From Priapulus caudatus (taxonomy: Eukaryota; Priapulida; Priapulimorpha; Priapulimorphida; Priapulidae), in the NCBI RefSeq assembly GCF_000485595.1, contig NW_014577865.1, forward strand, positions 43,959 to 107,958: a DNA stretch of 64,000 nt. Reading direction: 5' to 3'. The notes below the pieces were generated by a model that had not been told where the DNA came from, searched no databases, and was given only the letters and a program-made list of their open reading frames with translations. Made by a program: the position numbers and the translations under genes. Positions within the stretch are counted from its first letter, which is position 1. The number at the start of each line of letters is the position of its first letter. Positions 22,001 to 32,802 of this stretch are shown here, piece by piece.

Positions 22001-24557
22001 CTGCAACGTAAAGTCTATATATATACATAAACACATTCATGCAGTCATAGTTTTACACGACCAGAATTTTCCGTGAATACATTTGTGAAATCGGATTATC
22101 TAATGACAGCGATAATAAAGAAGGTGCCTCCATCCGATGAGATTAGCTGGCAGCGCTAGCACGGTATTCTACCGAACAGAGATTATCGCAGAATGGAGAA
22201 TATATGCGATGTTACCTGCCGCATGCTCTTGTGTCTTTGCTGCTGTCGAACACGCAATCGGATCTCCGCGCAACACGGAACTTCGCACACGCTGTCTGCC
22301 TCCAGATGGCGACACTGCATGGCATGTATGTAGTAGAGAGCCACAAGCTGCTTGCACGACGGACAATCCTTTTTCACCTTGTGCTGCCGACATGACTGGA
22401 TCACGGATTTTACCTTCGCACAGCCGGTGACGTGGCAGTCAGTGTCCTGGCAAGACGGCGCATGGCTCAGCAGCTCTGCAACCTCATGACCCTTACTACC
22501 CACCACACTGCTGCCACCATTGTCCACATCTGGACACGTGGGCTGCTTGCCACTACCCTGGAAATTAACAGCATCCGCGTTACACCACCATCAGCAAACT
22601 TGTGGTTGCAATAACGGGGAAAAAACCTGCTATTCAAATACAATGTCGTTATAGTAACTCGGCTGTCTTCATCATTGACAATAGCAGTTTACCTAGCTCG
22701 ATCATCCACGTCCACGATTTTTGTTTCATTTCACCGTTAAAAAGTTGAAGGCGTGAAGCGACTAATGTTTGTAAATACTGTGATTACCTTGTCTCTTTCT
22801 CCGCGTAGCTTCAGACAGTAGTGGCAGAATGACAAAACAGCAGGAATGTAAATGAAAAGATCAACGATGACAACTGAAATGGGAACCACAGAGGTATGGT
22901 TAATTGTAATGAGCAATGGATAACAATGCTCATCAATACGGCCATCAATTGAAGGTTCTGAGTGCATCTCTGTTTGATTTGAAAGCATAACAATTGATAT
23001 TGTATAGACGCTAGATATGTCATTACTGCCTATTTTCTGGTATTTGGCTTACGTCTACCATTTTATCAGATGTGTGACGTAACCTGTGGCACAATAATCA
23101 AATTGATTGCTTTCTTGTAGGATCTAAAAGGTGAGGTCTGCTATATAGAGTGTGCTTACCAGTGTATCGCATAAACGTCTTATGTTCGTTGCTCTCGTAT
23201 CCCCTTGACTGAAACAGCTTTACCCACGCTGGATTAAACCACTTTGCTCTGAAACATAACATGATAAATTCTCGTCCTCGAACAGCAAAATTTTTACAAA
23301 TGCACATTTACATACAACAAGGGTGAGATCATTATCAAACAGGAAAACAAATTGACAAAATTAATAAGTTCTTTCTTACGAGGGTCTACTATCATTTTGT
23401 CCATGTTAGACTACATATGCTTAGCTAGATGTTTTCGTTCAGCCTCATGGCTTTAACCAGTACCTATACATACATGTGTCCACATATCCAACTGTGGTAA
23501 GCAGTCAGTGGTGGGTAATCAATACCCCAATACATCAGATCATTCCTGCTGCTATTTACAAACCTATAAACATGAAAATAGAATAGAAATTAAAATTTAT
23601 AAAAATAAAATTAGTAATGTTTCAAATGTATAGTTTCATGTCTATTTATCTGTCTGTCCGTCCGTCCATGTATATGAAACCCCTAAGTGTCACCTAGCCG
23701 ACGCAAGGGAGTATTGGCATGTTTTTTTTTAATGGTTGGATCTGGTATAAGTTGATGCCACTATAAAATATTGACCCGGCAGTATATGTTGATGAGATCA
23801 TTAATAAATGTTTTAGGCATTGCCAGTTGTATCATCTCATCTGCACTGACTCCCACCCTAGTAGTACATGTAGGTGACATATCTAGGCAAATTGCCTGCT
23901 GAACCATCTCAAGTTTGGGTTTGGTTGTGTGTGGGCCTCACAATGAAGAGCAGTATTCAAGATTGGTAGGACTAGAGTGAAATACTCCCAACGCCTTGGT
24001 TCTGCTATTTGATAAGTGTATGGAAATTCTTTTTGAGTAAGCTCGAAGTATTTCCTTATAAATACTGCTTTGCAATGCTAATTTCTGATCATGAATTAGC
24101 TCTAGTACTATAGCCCGTGTACAGATGCCGCAGGGCTATAAAACATTCTATTACGTATTCTAAGGACCAACTTATTCACGGTTACTCGCGGCTGTACAAC
24201 GTCTGTGGTAGGCAATTAATGCCTCTTATCCGAAGTGAATATGTCTTAAGTTATATCAGCTACTAAAATTTAACCTCTAACTATCGTTGAAATGGTCTGC
24301 TTGCAGTATTTCTTGTGAACAAACTTCAAACGGCCATTTTTGGTGGCGCTGCAGCAGCGCCAGTCAGCGAGTTGGTCCCTAGCATTCATAATAGAATGTT
24401 CTATAGCCCTGCGGCAACTGTACGTGGGCTATAGTACTAGAGCTGATCATGAATAAATTGAATATACTCTACCATTCCTCTGCAGGCAGATTCTGTGTAA
24501 TCTCCATCCAATGCCTCTGTGCCTCATAGTCACCAAACATCGGAGGCGTGCCTTGCC
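16015..24557 (-). CDS. alg6: ALG6, dolichyl-P-Glc:Man9GlcNAc2-PP-dolichol glucosyltransferase, 5' incomplete
   Basis: Adds the first glucose to the lipid-linked oligosaccharide in the ER. Thirteen exons on the - strand: 24557-24473, 23563-23474, 23248-23160, 22873-22788, 22000-21936, 21726-21544, 21427-21292, 21066-20984, 20751-20667, 20330-20260, 19477-19409, 18977-18791 and 16230-16015. All borders are GT-AG and phases agree, giving 480 residues. Hallmarks are [125 protein letters not shown] and HLPDLF. The C-terminus KKKKK fits a dilysine ER-retrieval signal, as in other ALG6 proteins. Only about 30-35 N-terminal residues are missing; exon 1 was not found. A TAZ-domain exon lies in the intron 22001-22787 and a Mutator-like element in the last intron. 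Confidence 0.95.
16395..18735. mobile_element. Mutator-like non-autonomous element in ALG6 last intron
   Basis: Terminal inverted repeats of about 240 bp (16395 to about 16632 and about 18503 to 18735) begin AAGAGCGTATAAAGAAGG. They are flanked by an exact 9-bp duplication GATAAATTC (16386-16394 and 18736-18744). Long terminal repeats with a 9-bp duplication are typical of Mutator-superfamily elements. The roughly 1.9-kb interior contains the N gap 17434-17458. Its open frames (for example 16547-16840 + and 18126-18353 -) resemble nothing I know, and I see no transposase. Confidence 0.82.
17434..17458. other. Assembly gap (25 N)
   Basis: Run of N inside the Mutator-like element. The true gap size is unknown. 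Confidence 1.
19748..20236. mobile_element. Harbinger-like MITE with TTA duplication and internal hairpin
   Basis: Ends GCCGCGTTCACACG and CGTGTGAACGCGGC are flanked by TTA at 19745-19747 and 20237-20239, a duplication typical of PIF/Harbinger elements. The interior repeats AAATACNG-type motifs in both orientations. A strong hairpin (about 19974-20033, arms ACTGGTCTGCGCTCGACAG and its complement) lies in the middle. It sits in an ALG6 intron; a corrupted copy is at about 36160-36680 in the P2 right arm. Confidence 0.8.
22216..22557 (-). CDS. TAZ zinc-finger exon nested in ALG6 intron
   Basis: A 342-nt open segment on the - strand with acceptor TTAATTTCCAG before 22557 and donor CAG/GTAACA after 22216. 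Read in phase 0 it encodes 114 residues that include a TAZ2-like domain of the CBP/p300 type: [15 protein letters not shown] (first H-C-C-C site), [42 protein letters not shown] and IRLRVRQQQ. The second site reads C-x-x-H rather than the usual H-x3-C order. The flanking ALG6 exons also end and start in phase 0, so inclusion would insert the domain without a frameshift. It could be an ALG6 cassette exon, an exon of another transcript, or a trapped fragment of a CBP-like gene. A corrupted copy is at about 33796-34142. Confidence 0.85.
23690..24086 (-). mobile_element. Degenerate non-LTR retrotransposon fragment
   Basis: Read on the - strand, 23884-23969 gives LEYCSSL-stop-GPHTT then [13 protein letters not shown], which resembles the 'LEY…W…LE.VQ' stretch after the reverse transcriptase domain of non-LTR elements, here with a stop in place of the Trp. 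No full domain survives. It lies inside an ALG6 intron. Confidence 0.5.
24098..24444. mobile_element. 347-bp MITE with 10-bp target duplication
   Basis: Terminal inverted repeats of about 55 bp start AGCTCTAGTACTATAGCCC and continue through TTGCCGCAGGGCTATA. An exact GATCATGAAT duplication flanks it (24087-24096 and 24445-24454), suggesting a Mutator-type MITE. It lies 28 bp from the splice donor of ALG6 exon 24473-24557. Relatives occur at 15043 (end only), 26750-27240 and 44486-44972. Confidence 0.82.
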
Positions 24558-24879
24558 CTGATGAAAGAACATCTATTATGTAACTATGGTATCCAACAGC
24601 ATTGGCAGTTATCTTCTTCTCTCATGATGTGCAATGATAAAGAAGAGGGTAATACACATTCTACTCACGCACGAACGTACTTGTAAATTTATATATTTAT
24701 AGCCACATGTCGACTCTGTACTTCTTCTACTTCTACTTCTATACTGGACAGTTCGTAAGGAATAAACGTCCAGGGAGTGCGCAAAAACTCCAGGTGCACG
24801 TGAGAGATTTGCATGGAATATTTTTTAAATAGGCAGTAATGTGTTCCAGAGATCGAGACTTCTCTGGGCCAAGCGCTCA

Positions 24880-25370
24880 TTACTAAGTGCAACTAGCCTA
24901 CGGCAATAGGCTGTTGCGAGCTGTTGTAGTTGCCCAACCGGAGATGCGTTTCGCTTCCTCGAGGTGGCATAACAACGATGCTGTCTGACTCAATGTTTTG
25001 CCAGAGGGACCCAGTGAATTGCTGTGCTGTTGGACTAGTGAATATTAGTGACTCCGGTAGCAGATGCCAGCTTCTGATTGTTCTAGGAAAGAATCTGAAC
25101 CTGTACACATCTGTCCGGGTTCTGATGTTGTTGTATGCAAGCCGGTGTGTGCCGCGGCATATGCTGGTGCTTTTGGTGAGGAAGGATGGGATGTCGACTG
25201 CTGCCTGTCCGTTGATTATTTTCCAGAATAGGGCCAGTCAGTTGACAAACTTGCGTTCCTGTATTGGTGGTATGGTGGGCTACACAGTAGTACAAAAGTA
25301 CACTGTAGAGACCGACTTTCACGCTCAATTAGACCTTTGTATTTGTATTTCTTTTGAATTACGTGACTGA
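24880..25370 (-). mobile_element. Non-LTR retrotransposon 3' coding remnant
   Basis: On the - strand the frames join to read TRTDVYRFRFFPRTIRSWHL then LPESL, the common C-terminal signature of CR1/Jockey-type polyproteins (…YSFFPRTI..WN.LP…). The upstream frame is interrupted. No endonuclease or full reverse transcriptase is present, so this is a 5'-truncated relic. The expected ALG6 exon 1 is not seen in or near it. Confidence 0.6.
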
Positions 25371-25499
25371 GTCAGTGGGTACGTGTTTCCTTATTATATT
25401 TACAATTTTAAGAAAATTTAGTTGTTACAAATTAAGATCTAACTAGAGTTGACTGTAAGTGTTAACATCAATTTAATATATTTATTTATTTTATTTATT

Positions 25500-26494
25500 T
25501 AACGACGGTAAATTGGTAAAAAAAGATTATCATAAGCTTGCAAGCTCCTCGCCGCTTCAGATAACGATATACATATATATACTAGACAGTGTCGAAATGA
25601 AGAAAAAAAAAATGTGGTTGTTCCTGCGGACAACCCAGCACAATCAGTCGTGTCCGCAACAATTCTGGGCTACTCGTTGTCCACAAAAAAAGATCCCAAA
25701 CTCTCTTCATTGTCAAGCACATAATAAACATCAATCAATTATATGGTCAAAAAAACACCCCAAAAACAGTGCGTGCTACCAGGATTTTTTAACTAGGGTG
25801 CCAAAAATCACAAACTGCGCAAAATAGTGATGCTTAATATTGATAATGGCCCCCCGCCTCCCCTCTCACACCCTACAGCTCATCTACCTTCTCTGCATTG
25901 TTTTGTGGTGCCATGTGAAAAGGCGACATTTCGTCATGTCTCTGCCTCCCAAGCATATTAATTGTTCAGTGCGGGTCTGGGATCCATAGGGAGGTGGAAT
26001 AACAACCGCGGCTATGGGGGTCCCCCCCACCGACAATTCTTGACAAGGGTAGATCGCAGGTGATGGTATTGCCCACGTTTGATACCATGTACAGCCTTCA
26101 TTCTGACACAACCTAAATTCTCTTTTTTGAACTTTCGATCAACATGAATCCCCCACCTGCCATGTTGTTGATTTCTGCCCATTGCGCAGAAACCATCGGA
26201 AACATTCAAAATAATAACCTGAATAAAAATATCCCAAAATGTCAGGTGAACTGGCTGGTTGCTGGTTCCAATCGAGTCACCTCTCATACAATTCAGAACA
26301 ACCTGACATATACCAGTGTCTGGAAATACGCAGCTGGTAACATCGCTTCCCCCACCGCATTAGATTAATGGCGGGCCCAGGCATATACATGCTCCATGGA
26401 GAACCCTGAGAAAAACATAAATAAAGTGCGTTTTTGTTCTGTCAACTTGCTTTCCTCGTTGTCCACCGACAACGCTCATGACTGCTAGGTTGTC
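25500..26494. repeat. Inner, near-identical left arm of inverted duplication P2
   Basis: About 1 kb that recurs almost exactly in inverse orientation at about 29800-30760. Further out the two arms diverge through many indels. Contains GTTGTCC/GGACAAC-rich segments (25625-25690, 26455-26540) that are themselves partly palindromic and look like mobile-element ends. Open frames of 74-91 codons here are not recognisable. Confidence 0.8.
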
Positions 26495-26749
26495 CGCCAC
26501 AACAATTCGGTTGTCCTCGGGGAATCAACCGGACTAACGCTCTATTGTCGACGCACTGATATTACATCGCGGAAACAATACTAAAATATTAACTCCATAC
26601 CTGCACTAGTAATGTGCACTTAACCCGCGAACCAATGAATTAATGATGTTCCCAACGTTCTTTGACAGCTTCCAGCGTTCGGGGACTAGTTCTGGATTGT
26701 CAAAAGCATACGACCGACGTCTCAGTAACTTTCGGGATAAGCAGTAGCC

Positions 26750-27240
26750 TATAAGACTATAGCCCCACTGAAGTTGCCGCAGGCGCTATACGGATATTCT
26801 ATACGAATGCTCGCGACTAACTCTAGTAACGCCTAACGTACTTTTGCGCCTATACAGAATCGCGTATTAGCATGATGGAATACCATGCCTCCGATCCCCA
26901 AACCTGAATAATTCTTAACTTTAATCCCCAACTAAATTCTAACGCTCTGCTATATCCGGCAGCGGGCACGGTACTGAGAGCGGTCAATATCCTCCGCCCA
27001 TCGGTATCTGCCGAACCGTTACCCTGGGCTTGCGGTATGCGCGGGTATCCCGCAACGTACCGCGGCCCCTATCTAAATGCCGGACTAAGCCGCGCCTACT
27101 CCACTAACGAGTCTAGGAGTCGGCCTACGCCTACTCGCCTAACCATAGTCAGATAGTCACCAGGGACGTCCAGTAACCCCTGTCCCGACATTGACCCTAT
27201 GAGCGCCGCAACCTGCACCGCTTAAGGGCCCTAGCAGCTA
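26750..27240. mobile_element. Nested MITE remnants in segment B
   Basis: GAAGTTGCCGCAGG and the downstream sequence resemble the interior of the 24098-24444 MITE. Within it, a second element shows inverted ends built on TGCCGGAACGTACCC; this is clearer in the other copy, about 44716-44938 (TACCAGGGTACGTTCCGGCA at its right end). The sequence here is noisy. Confidence 0.5.
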
Positions 27241-28261
27241 CGATTTAATGGTTGTACGTTACGGTAGTTCTTACCGGAATCACGCACCCCACGCACATAA
27301 CATACCTCCTACGCAAGCTCTAAAGCAAACACATCACGACCATACTGCTATCCATTGTCTCAAAATAACCAGAATCTTCGTTTAACTTCAACGGACAGAG
27401 GACGCGTTAATCTAACACAACTAAAAAAACTATGTAGTGCAAGACTCACGGCAAAAAGCCGGCCGGCGCAGCCAATATTCTTAAATCATGACAAAGACCA
27501 CTATGGCCATCAAACACAACTGTGTACTATTTTTTCTACATCCAGTAAAACAATCATAACTTCCCGATTAGTATCAAAAAGTACGGCCATACTCACTCAC
27601 ACAACAATAGATAAAATTTACATCAAATTTCAGGAATCCGTTATGCTGCTCTACTACATGTTTGCCGTCATCTTATAATATCACCAAACGTTTCACGAGT
27701 GCAATTAAAAATATAATGCACTTTCTAAATTTCTCTTAACCATTTCTTCAATTGGATTCTGAGTCCGAACCTGTTTCATCTCTCATCACTTTCCACTCCG
27801 ATAACTAAGCATTAGCAGCTAGCGCATGTACGCCACCATTTGTTTGCATTTGCTGCGAGTCTGAAAAACACAAAGATCGAAACATTGCTGTGGCAAATAA
27901 CATGAGCGAGATGTATTCCTTAGCTGATCACTGCCACAGATATGACTTTGAAATCTACATCATAACGTTAGAATTAAATTATACATAAACGTAGATGAAA
28001 ATGTAAAATGACTATTCTTATGATCGTCACCGATATCAACATCAATCACACAACAAACACGACGGTCAATTACACCTGAATACTTAATTATACGTTCCCT
28101 GAATAAATTGTCAAGTTAGAATGTTCTCGTACCATTACCATGCCACTAGTAGAGACAGATCCGAGTGAAGAAGGGCAAGCAGCCAGCATCCTACAACATA
28201 CCAACTTCTGCTTACATTTCTCACACACGCACGGCCGACCAGCTTTGACCCGCGCATGCCG

Positions 28262-28660
28262 GACAGCTTCATCAGCCTCTGCACGCTCGCGGACAGCCCG
28301 ACAGCCTCTGCACGCGCGAACAGCCTTGACCAGCCTCTGCACGCGCGACCAGCCTTGACCAGCCTCTGCACGTGCGAACAGCCTTGACCAGCCACTGCAC
28401 GCGCGGACAGCCTTGACCAGCCTCTGCACGCGCGGACAGCCTTGACCAGCCTCTGCACGCGCGACCAGCAATGACCAGCCTCTGCACGCGCGACCAGCCT
28501 TGACCAGCCTCTGCACGCGCGACCAGCATTGACCAGCCTCTGCACGCGCGACCAGCCTTGACCAGCCTCTGCACGCGCGACCAGCCTTGACCAGCCTCTG
28601 CACGCGCGACCAGCCTTGACCAGCCTCTGCACGCGCGACCAGCCTTGAGCAGCCTCTGCA
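28262..28660 (-). repeat. 29-bp GC-rich minisatellite
   Basis: About 13-14 tandem units containing CAGCCTCTGCACGCGCGACC followed by AGCCTTGAC. The period of 29 is not divisible by three, so every frame cycles. The - strand is open in all three frames across the array (long repetitive products rich in AEAGQGWSRVQRLVKAG), which is a by-product of the repeat and not evidence of a protein. A corrupted copy is at 45940-46560. Confidence 0.9.
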
Positions 28661-29439
28661 TGCGCGATCGGCACGGGCTACCATCAATTTTACACCATCA
28701 AGCCACGCACCACTGACACTCACGCCTCGATCTTTTTTCTCGCAGGCTTGAACACAAGTGAGGTTTTTACTACTACGAAACCATTAATTATAAGAAGTTA
28801 CAGTGAACATCAAAGTTTCAGTGACAACAAACTTCTTTGAAATGCGCCTCGTTTAACGTCTCCACGCAGATTCCGTCCGTTCGGTTGCCATGCCAACCAT
28901 GCGCGCTCTCCTCCCGAGGTGAGACAAGATGAGGCAGGAACAGGGCAGCGATGAGACAGACACTAAGGCGACATGAGGACTGTAAACAATGATGCACCGC
29001 AGTAAGCGGTTGTGGTACCTCACCCGCGACCAAACACTGACACCACTTCAAATTTCGAAAAAACCATACTCGACCACCAATGTAGTACAACAACACAATC
29101 AACACACTGCTATTTGTAGTGGGAAAAATTAAATAACGTAAGTCGACAGGCGATAACACACAGAAAGTGAATAACTTTGGGAGAGGGAAGTTGGCCTGCA
29201 ATGACATGCCTGTTGTGGCGTTGGCGTCATCACGCACACCTCCCAGCAATAGAAATTCCTGTCAGCAACCGTAACCACGCAGACTCAGCTCCTATCACAT
29301 TTACTAACTCCTCCGCGGCTAGCACAAGCATAGGTACATGTATTGGTATTTGGAGCGACTCAAATGTACGGATATGTGATTCGCAAAGGTCCATAGCAGG
29401 CACGTAGGCTCGCAATTACAGACGTCTATATACTGGTAT

Positions 29440-29800
29440 TTCTGAGTAGAACTAACAAGAACAGCCTTATGGATACAGGCTTGTAGGTACTGGGATTTGT
29501 GGGAACAGATATGTAGGAGATAGCATTTGTTAATGCAGCCTTCTAGGTACTGGGATTCGTGGGAACAGACATGTAGGGGATAGCATTTGTTAATGCAGAC
29601 TTCTAGGTACTGGGATTCGTGGGAACAGACATGTAGGGGATAGCATTTGTTAATGCAGACTTCTAGGTACTGGGATTCGTGGGAACAGACATGTAGGGGA
29701 TAGCATTTGTTAATGCAGACTTCTAGGTACTGGGATTCGTGGGAACAGACATGTAGGGGATAGCATTTGTTAATGCAGACTTCTAGGTACTGGGATTCGC
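29440..29800 (-). repeat. 60-bp minisatellite bordering segment B
   Basis: Six units of exactly 60 bp, for example starting ACTTCTAGGTACTGGGATTC; the last four full units are almost identical. Because 60 is a multiple of three, the - strand encodes a 20-residue repeat (NKCYPLHVCSHESQYLEVCI), probably fortuitous. Related arrays flank the second copy of B at 44020-44250 (inverted) and 47400-47990. Confidence 0.92.
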
Positions 29801-32771
29801 AGTCATGAGCGTTGTCGGTGGACAACGAGGAAAGCAAGTTGACAGAACAAAAACGCACTTTATTTATGTTTTTCTCAGGGTTCTCCATGGAGCATGTATA
29901 TGCCTGGGCCCGCCATTAATCTAATGCGGTGGGGGAAGCGATGTTACCAGCTGCGTATTTCCAGACACTGGTATATGTCAGGTTGTTCTGAATTGTATGA
30001 GAGGTGACTCGATTGGAACCAGCAACCAGCCAGTTCACCTGACATTTTGGGATATTTTTATTCAGGTTATTATTTTGAATGTTTCCGATGGTTTCTGCGC
30101 AATGGGCAGAAATCAACAACATGGCAGGTGGGGGATTCATGTTGATCGAAAGTTCAAAAAAGAGAATTTAGGTTGTGTCAGAATGAAGGCTGTACATGGT
30201 ATCAAACGTGGGCAATACCATCACCTGCGATCTACCCTTGTCAAGAATTGTCGGTGGGGGGGACCCCCATAGCCGCGGTTGTTATTCCACCTCCCTATGG
30301 ATCCCAGACCCGCACTGAACAATTAATATGCTTGGGAGGCAGAGACATGACGAAATGTCGCCTTTTCACATGGCACCACAAAACAATGCAGAGAAGGTAG
30401 ATGAGCTGTAGGGTGTGAGAGGGGAGGCGGGGGGCCATTATCAATATTAAGCATCACTATTTTGCGCAGTTTGTGATTTTTGGCACCCTAGTTAAAAAAT
30501 CCTGGTAGCACGCACTGTTTTTGGGGTGTTTTTTTGACCATATAATTGATTGATGTTTATTATGTGCTTGACAATGAAGAGAGTTTGGGATCTTTTTTTG
30601 TGGACAACGAGTAGCCCAGAATTGTTGCGGACACGACTGATTGTGCTGGGTTGTCCGCAGGAACAACCACATTTTTTTTTTCTTCATTTCGACACTGTTA
30701 TATATCATGTATATCGTTCTCTGAAGCGGGGGGGCTGCAGAGTATGATAATCTTTGTTTTTACGAATTTACGTCGTTATAAATAAAATAATAAATATACT
30801 TCAATTGATAGGTTGACCCTTACTAGTTCAGGTCTAGTTATGATCGTTGAATTGTAACAACTGAAATTTTCTTTGAAAATTGTAGAATATAATAAGAGAC
30901 ACTACCCATGACTCAGTCACGTAATTCAAAGAAATACAAATGAAAAAGGTCTAGATTGACGTGAGTCCGTCTCTCAGTGTACTTGTGACTACTGTGTAGC
31001 CCAGCCATGCAAATACATGGAACGCAAGTTTGTCCCTGACTGGCTATTGGAAATTAAATCAACCGGACAGGCAGCAGTCGCTGCCAGTCTTCGCTCACAA
31101 ACACAGCATAGTGCGCGGACACGACGCGTCTTGCTACAACACAGTCGAGACCCGGACGAGATGTGTACAGGTTCGATTCTTTCTAGACGATCAGAAGCTG
31201 GAATCGTCTACGAGTCAGTAATGATTGACGTAAGTCCGAACAGCGCAATGATCACTGGGTCCGCTCTGGCAAAAGAATTGAGTCAGACAGCAGATCGGTG
31301 TTAATGCACCTGAGAAGAGAACGGTCTCGCGGGTTGGGCCAACCTACACAGGCTCGGAAAGCCTATTGCCGTAGGCTGTTGACTTAGGAATGAGCGCCTG
31401 GCCACGAGAAGTCTTCGATCTCTTGGAACAGGGATTACTGGCTAGTATAAAAAATCTTCCATGCAAATCTCTACGTGCCTGGAGTTGTTGCGCACTCACC
31501 GGTCCGCTGGACGTTGGTATTCCTTGACGAACTGTCCAGTATAGAGTGAATAGAAGAAGTACAGGTGACATGTGGTAGTAAATATGATAAGTTACAAGTG
31601 GTTGTAGCGGGAGGTGAATGTGTATTCCTCTTGTTTATCATGTTGCACTCATGAGAGGAAGATGACTAGCGCATGTGTTGGTACCATAGTTACTGATAGA
31701 TGTTCTTTCATCAGGGCAAGGCACGCTCCGCTGGTTTGGTGACTATGGAGCAGCGGAGAGGCGTGTGGACTGAGATGTCAGCGGAAGTTGCCTGCAGAGG
31801 AAATCGGTTAGAAGTATCTTCATTTATTCATGAAGGGCTCTATACGTGGATAGCAGCGTCAGTTGCCCGCAGGGCCTTAGAACATGTCTTTGGATGGATA
31901 ATGCTAGGGACCAGTACTCGGCTGACTGGCGCTGCTGGCAGCGGCACAAAAAAATGGCCGTGTTGAGAGTTTTGTTCTCGAAGAAGTGCTGCAAGGCAAA
32001 TTTCGACTGATAGTTAGAGGTTAAGATTTTCGGTACTGTGAAATAACTGTGAGCATATTCACTTCCGGATAAGAGGCAATTGAAGTTGCCTACCACAGAC
32101 GGTTGAGACCAGTAACCTGAATGAAGTTGGGTCCTGTAGGAATAAGCGTAAGTAGAATGTTTGTATGAGCCCTGCGGCATCTTGTACAGCGGGCTATAGG
32201 TACTAGAGCTCATTATGATCAGGATTAGCATTGGCGTAGCGAGGTTTTATGAAAGGTAATACTGTCGAGGACTTACCAAGAGAGTTTCCATACACGGTTA
32301 TAATAGCGAGAACAGGCGTGGAGTATTTCATCTAGTCTACAATCTTGAATTACGGGCTTCATGTGTTGAGGCCACACACAAAACCAAACTTTGAGATGGT
32401 TCAGCCGCAATGTTGCCTTAGATATGTCACGCTACATGTATACTAGGGTGGGGTCAGGTGTAGTGAGAGTGAGACAACTGCAAGTGGCTAAAAAATTTAT
32501 TATGGATCTCATCAACTATATACTGGCCGGGTCAATTTTAGTAGTGGCATCACTTATACAATGTAAAAAAACTGGCAATACTCCCACTGCGTCGGCTAGG
32601 TGAGACTTAGGGGTTTATATACATGGACGCGACGGACGCAGATGAAATAGACAGGTGAACTATACATTTGAAACATTACTAATTTTATTTTTTAATATTT
32701 CATTTCTATTATATTTCATGTTATGTTGTAAATGCAGCAGGAAAGGGGGGGGGGGGGGGGGGAAAACGGGG

Positions 32772-32802
<31 letters not shown>

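Larger units (their letters stand above)
26494..29800. repeat. Loop segment B of P2 (first copy)
   Basis: Begins GCTAGGTTGTCCGCC and is repeated in the same orientation from 44255 (GCTAGGTTGTCCGGC) to about 47990. Contents in order: a MITE relative interrupted by another inverted-repeat element (26750-27240), AT-rich sequence without a recognisable gene (27240-28260), a 29-bp minisatellite, unique sequence 28680-29430, and a 60-bp minisatellite up to about 29795. I found no convincing exon; a frame with a hydrophobic stretch (about 29060-29150, - strand) is unassigned. Confidence 0.8.

Noticed and set aside
28262-28660. CRISPR array
   Set aside because: Direct repeats without unique spacers, in a eukaryotic intron-bearing context; it is a minisatellite. 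The same applies to 7359-8035, 29440-29800 and 60018-62577.
28088-28723. Long - strand open frame with Trp/Arg-rich repeats as a secreted or structural protein
   Set aside because: It is a translation of the 29-bp minisatellite; the same array is open in all frames and no start context, splice structure or homology supports a gene.
29060-29150. Hydrophobic - strand stretch in segment B as the missing ALG6 exon 1
   Set aside because: It lacks the conserved N-terminal R-W-x-V-S-L and S-Y-S-G motifs and has no donor in the required phase.
29319-29888. 189-codon - strand frame with Cys-rich 20-residue repeats
   Set aside because: It is a 60-bp minisatellite read in frame; the second copy has indels that break it. 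No signal peptide or family match.
26012-30272. Identical 91-residue products at 26012-26287 (-) and 29997-30272 (+) as a duplicated gene
   Set aside because: They are simply the two arms of P2 near the loop; no codon bias, splice sites or homology.
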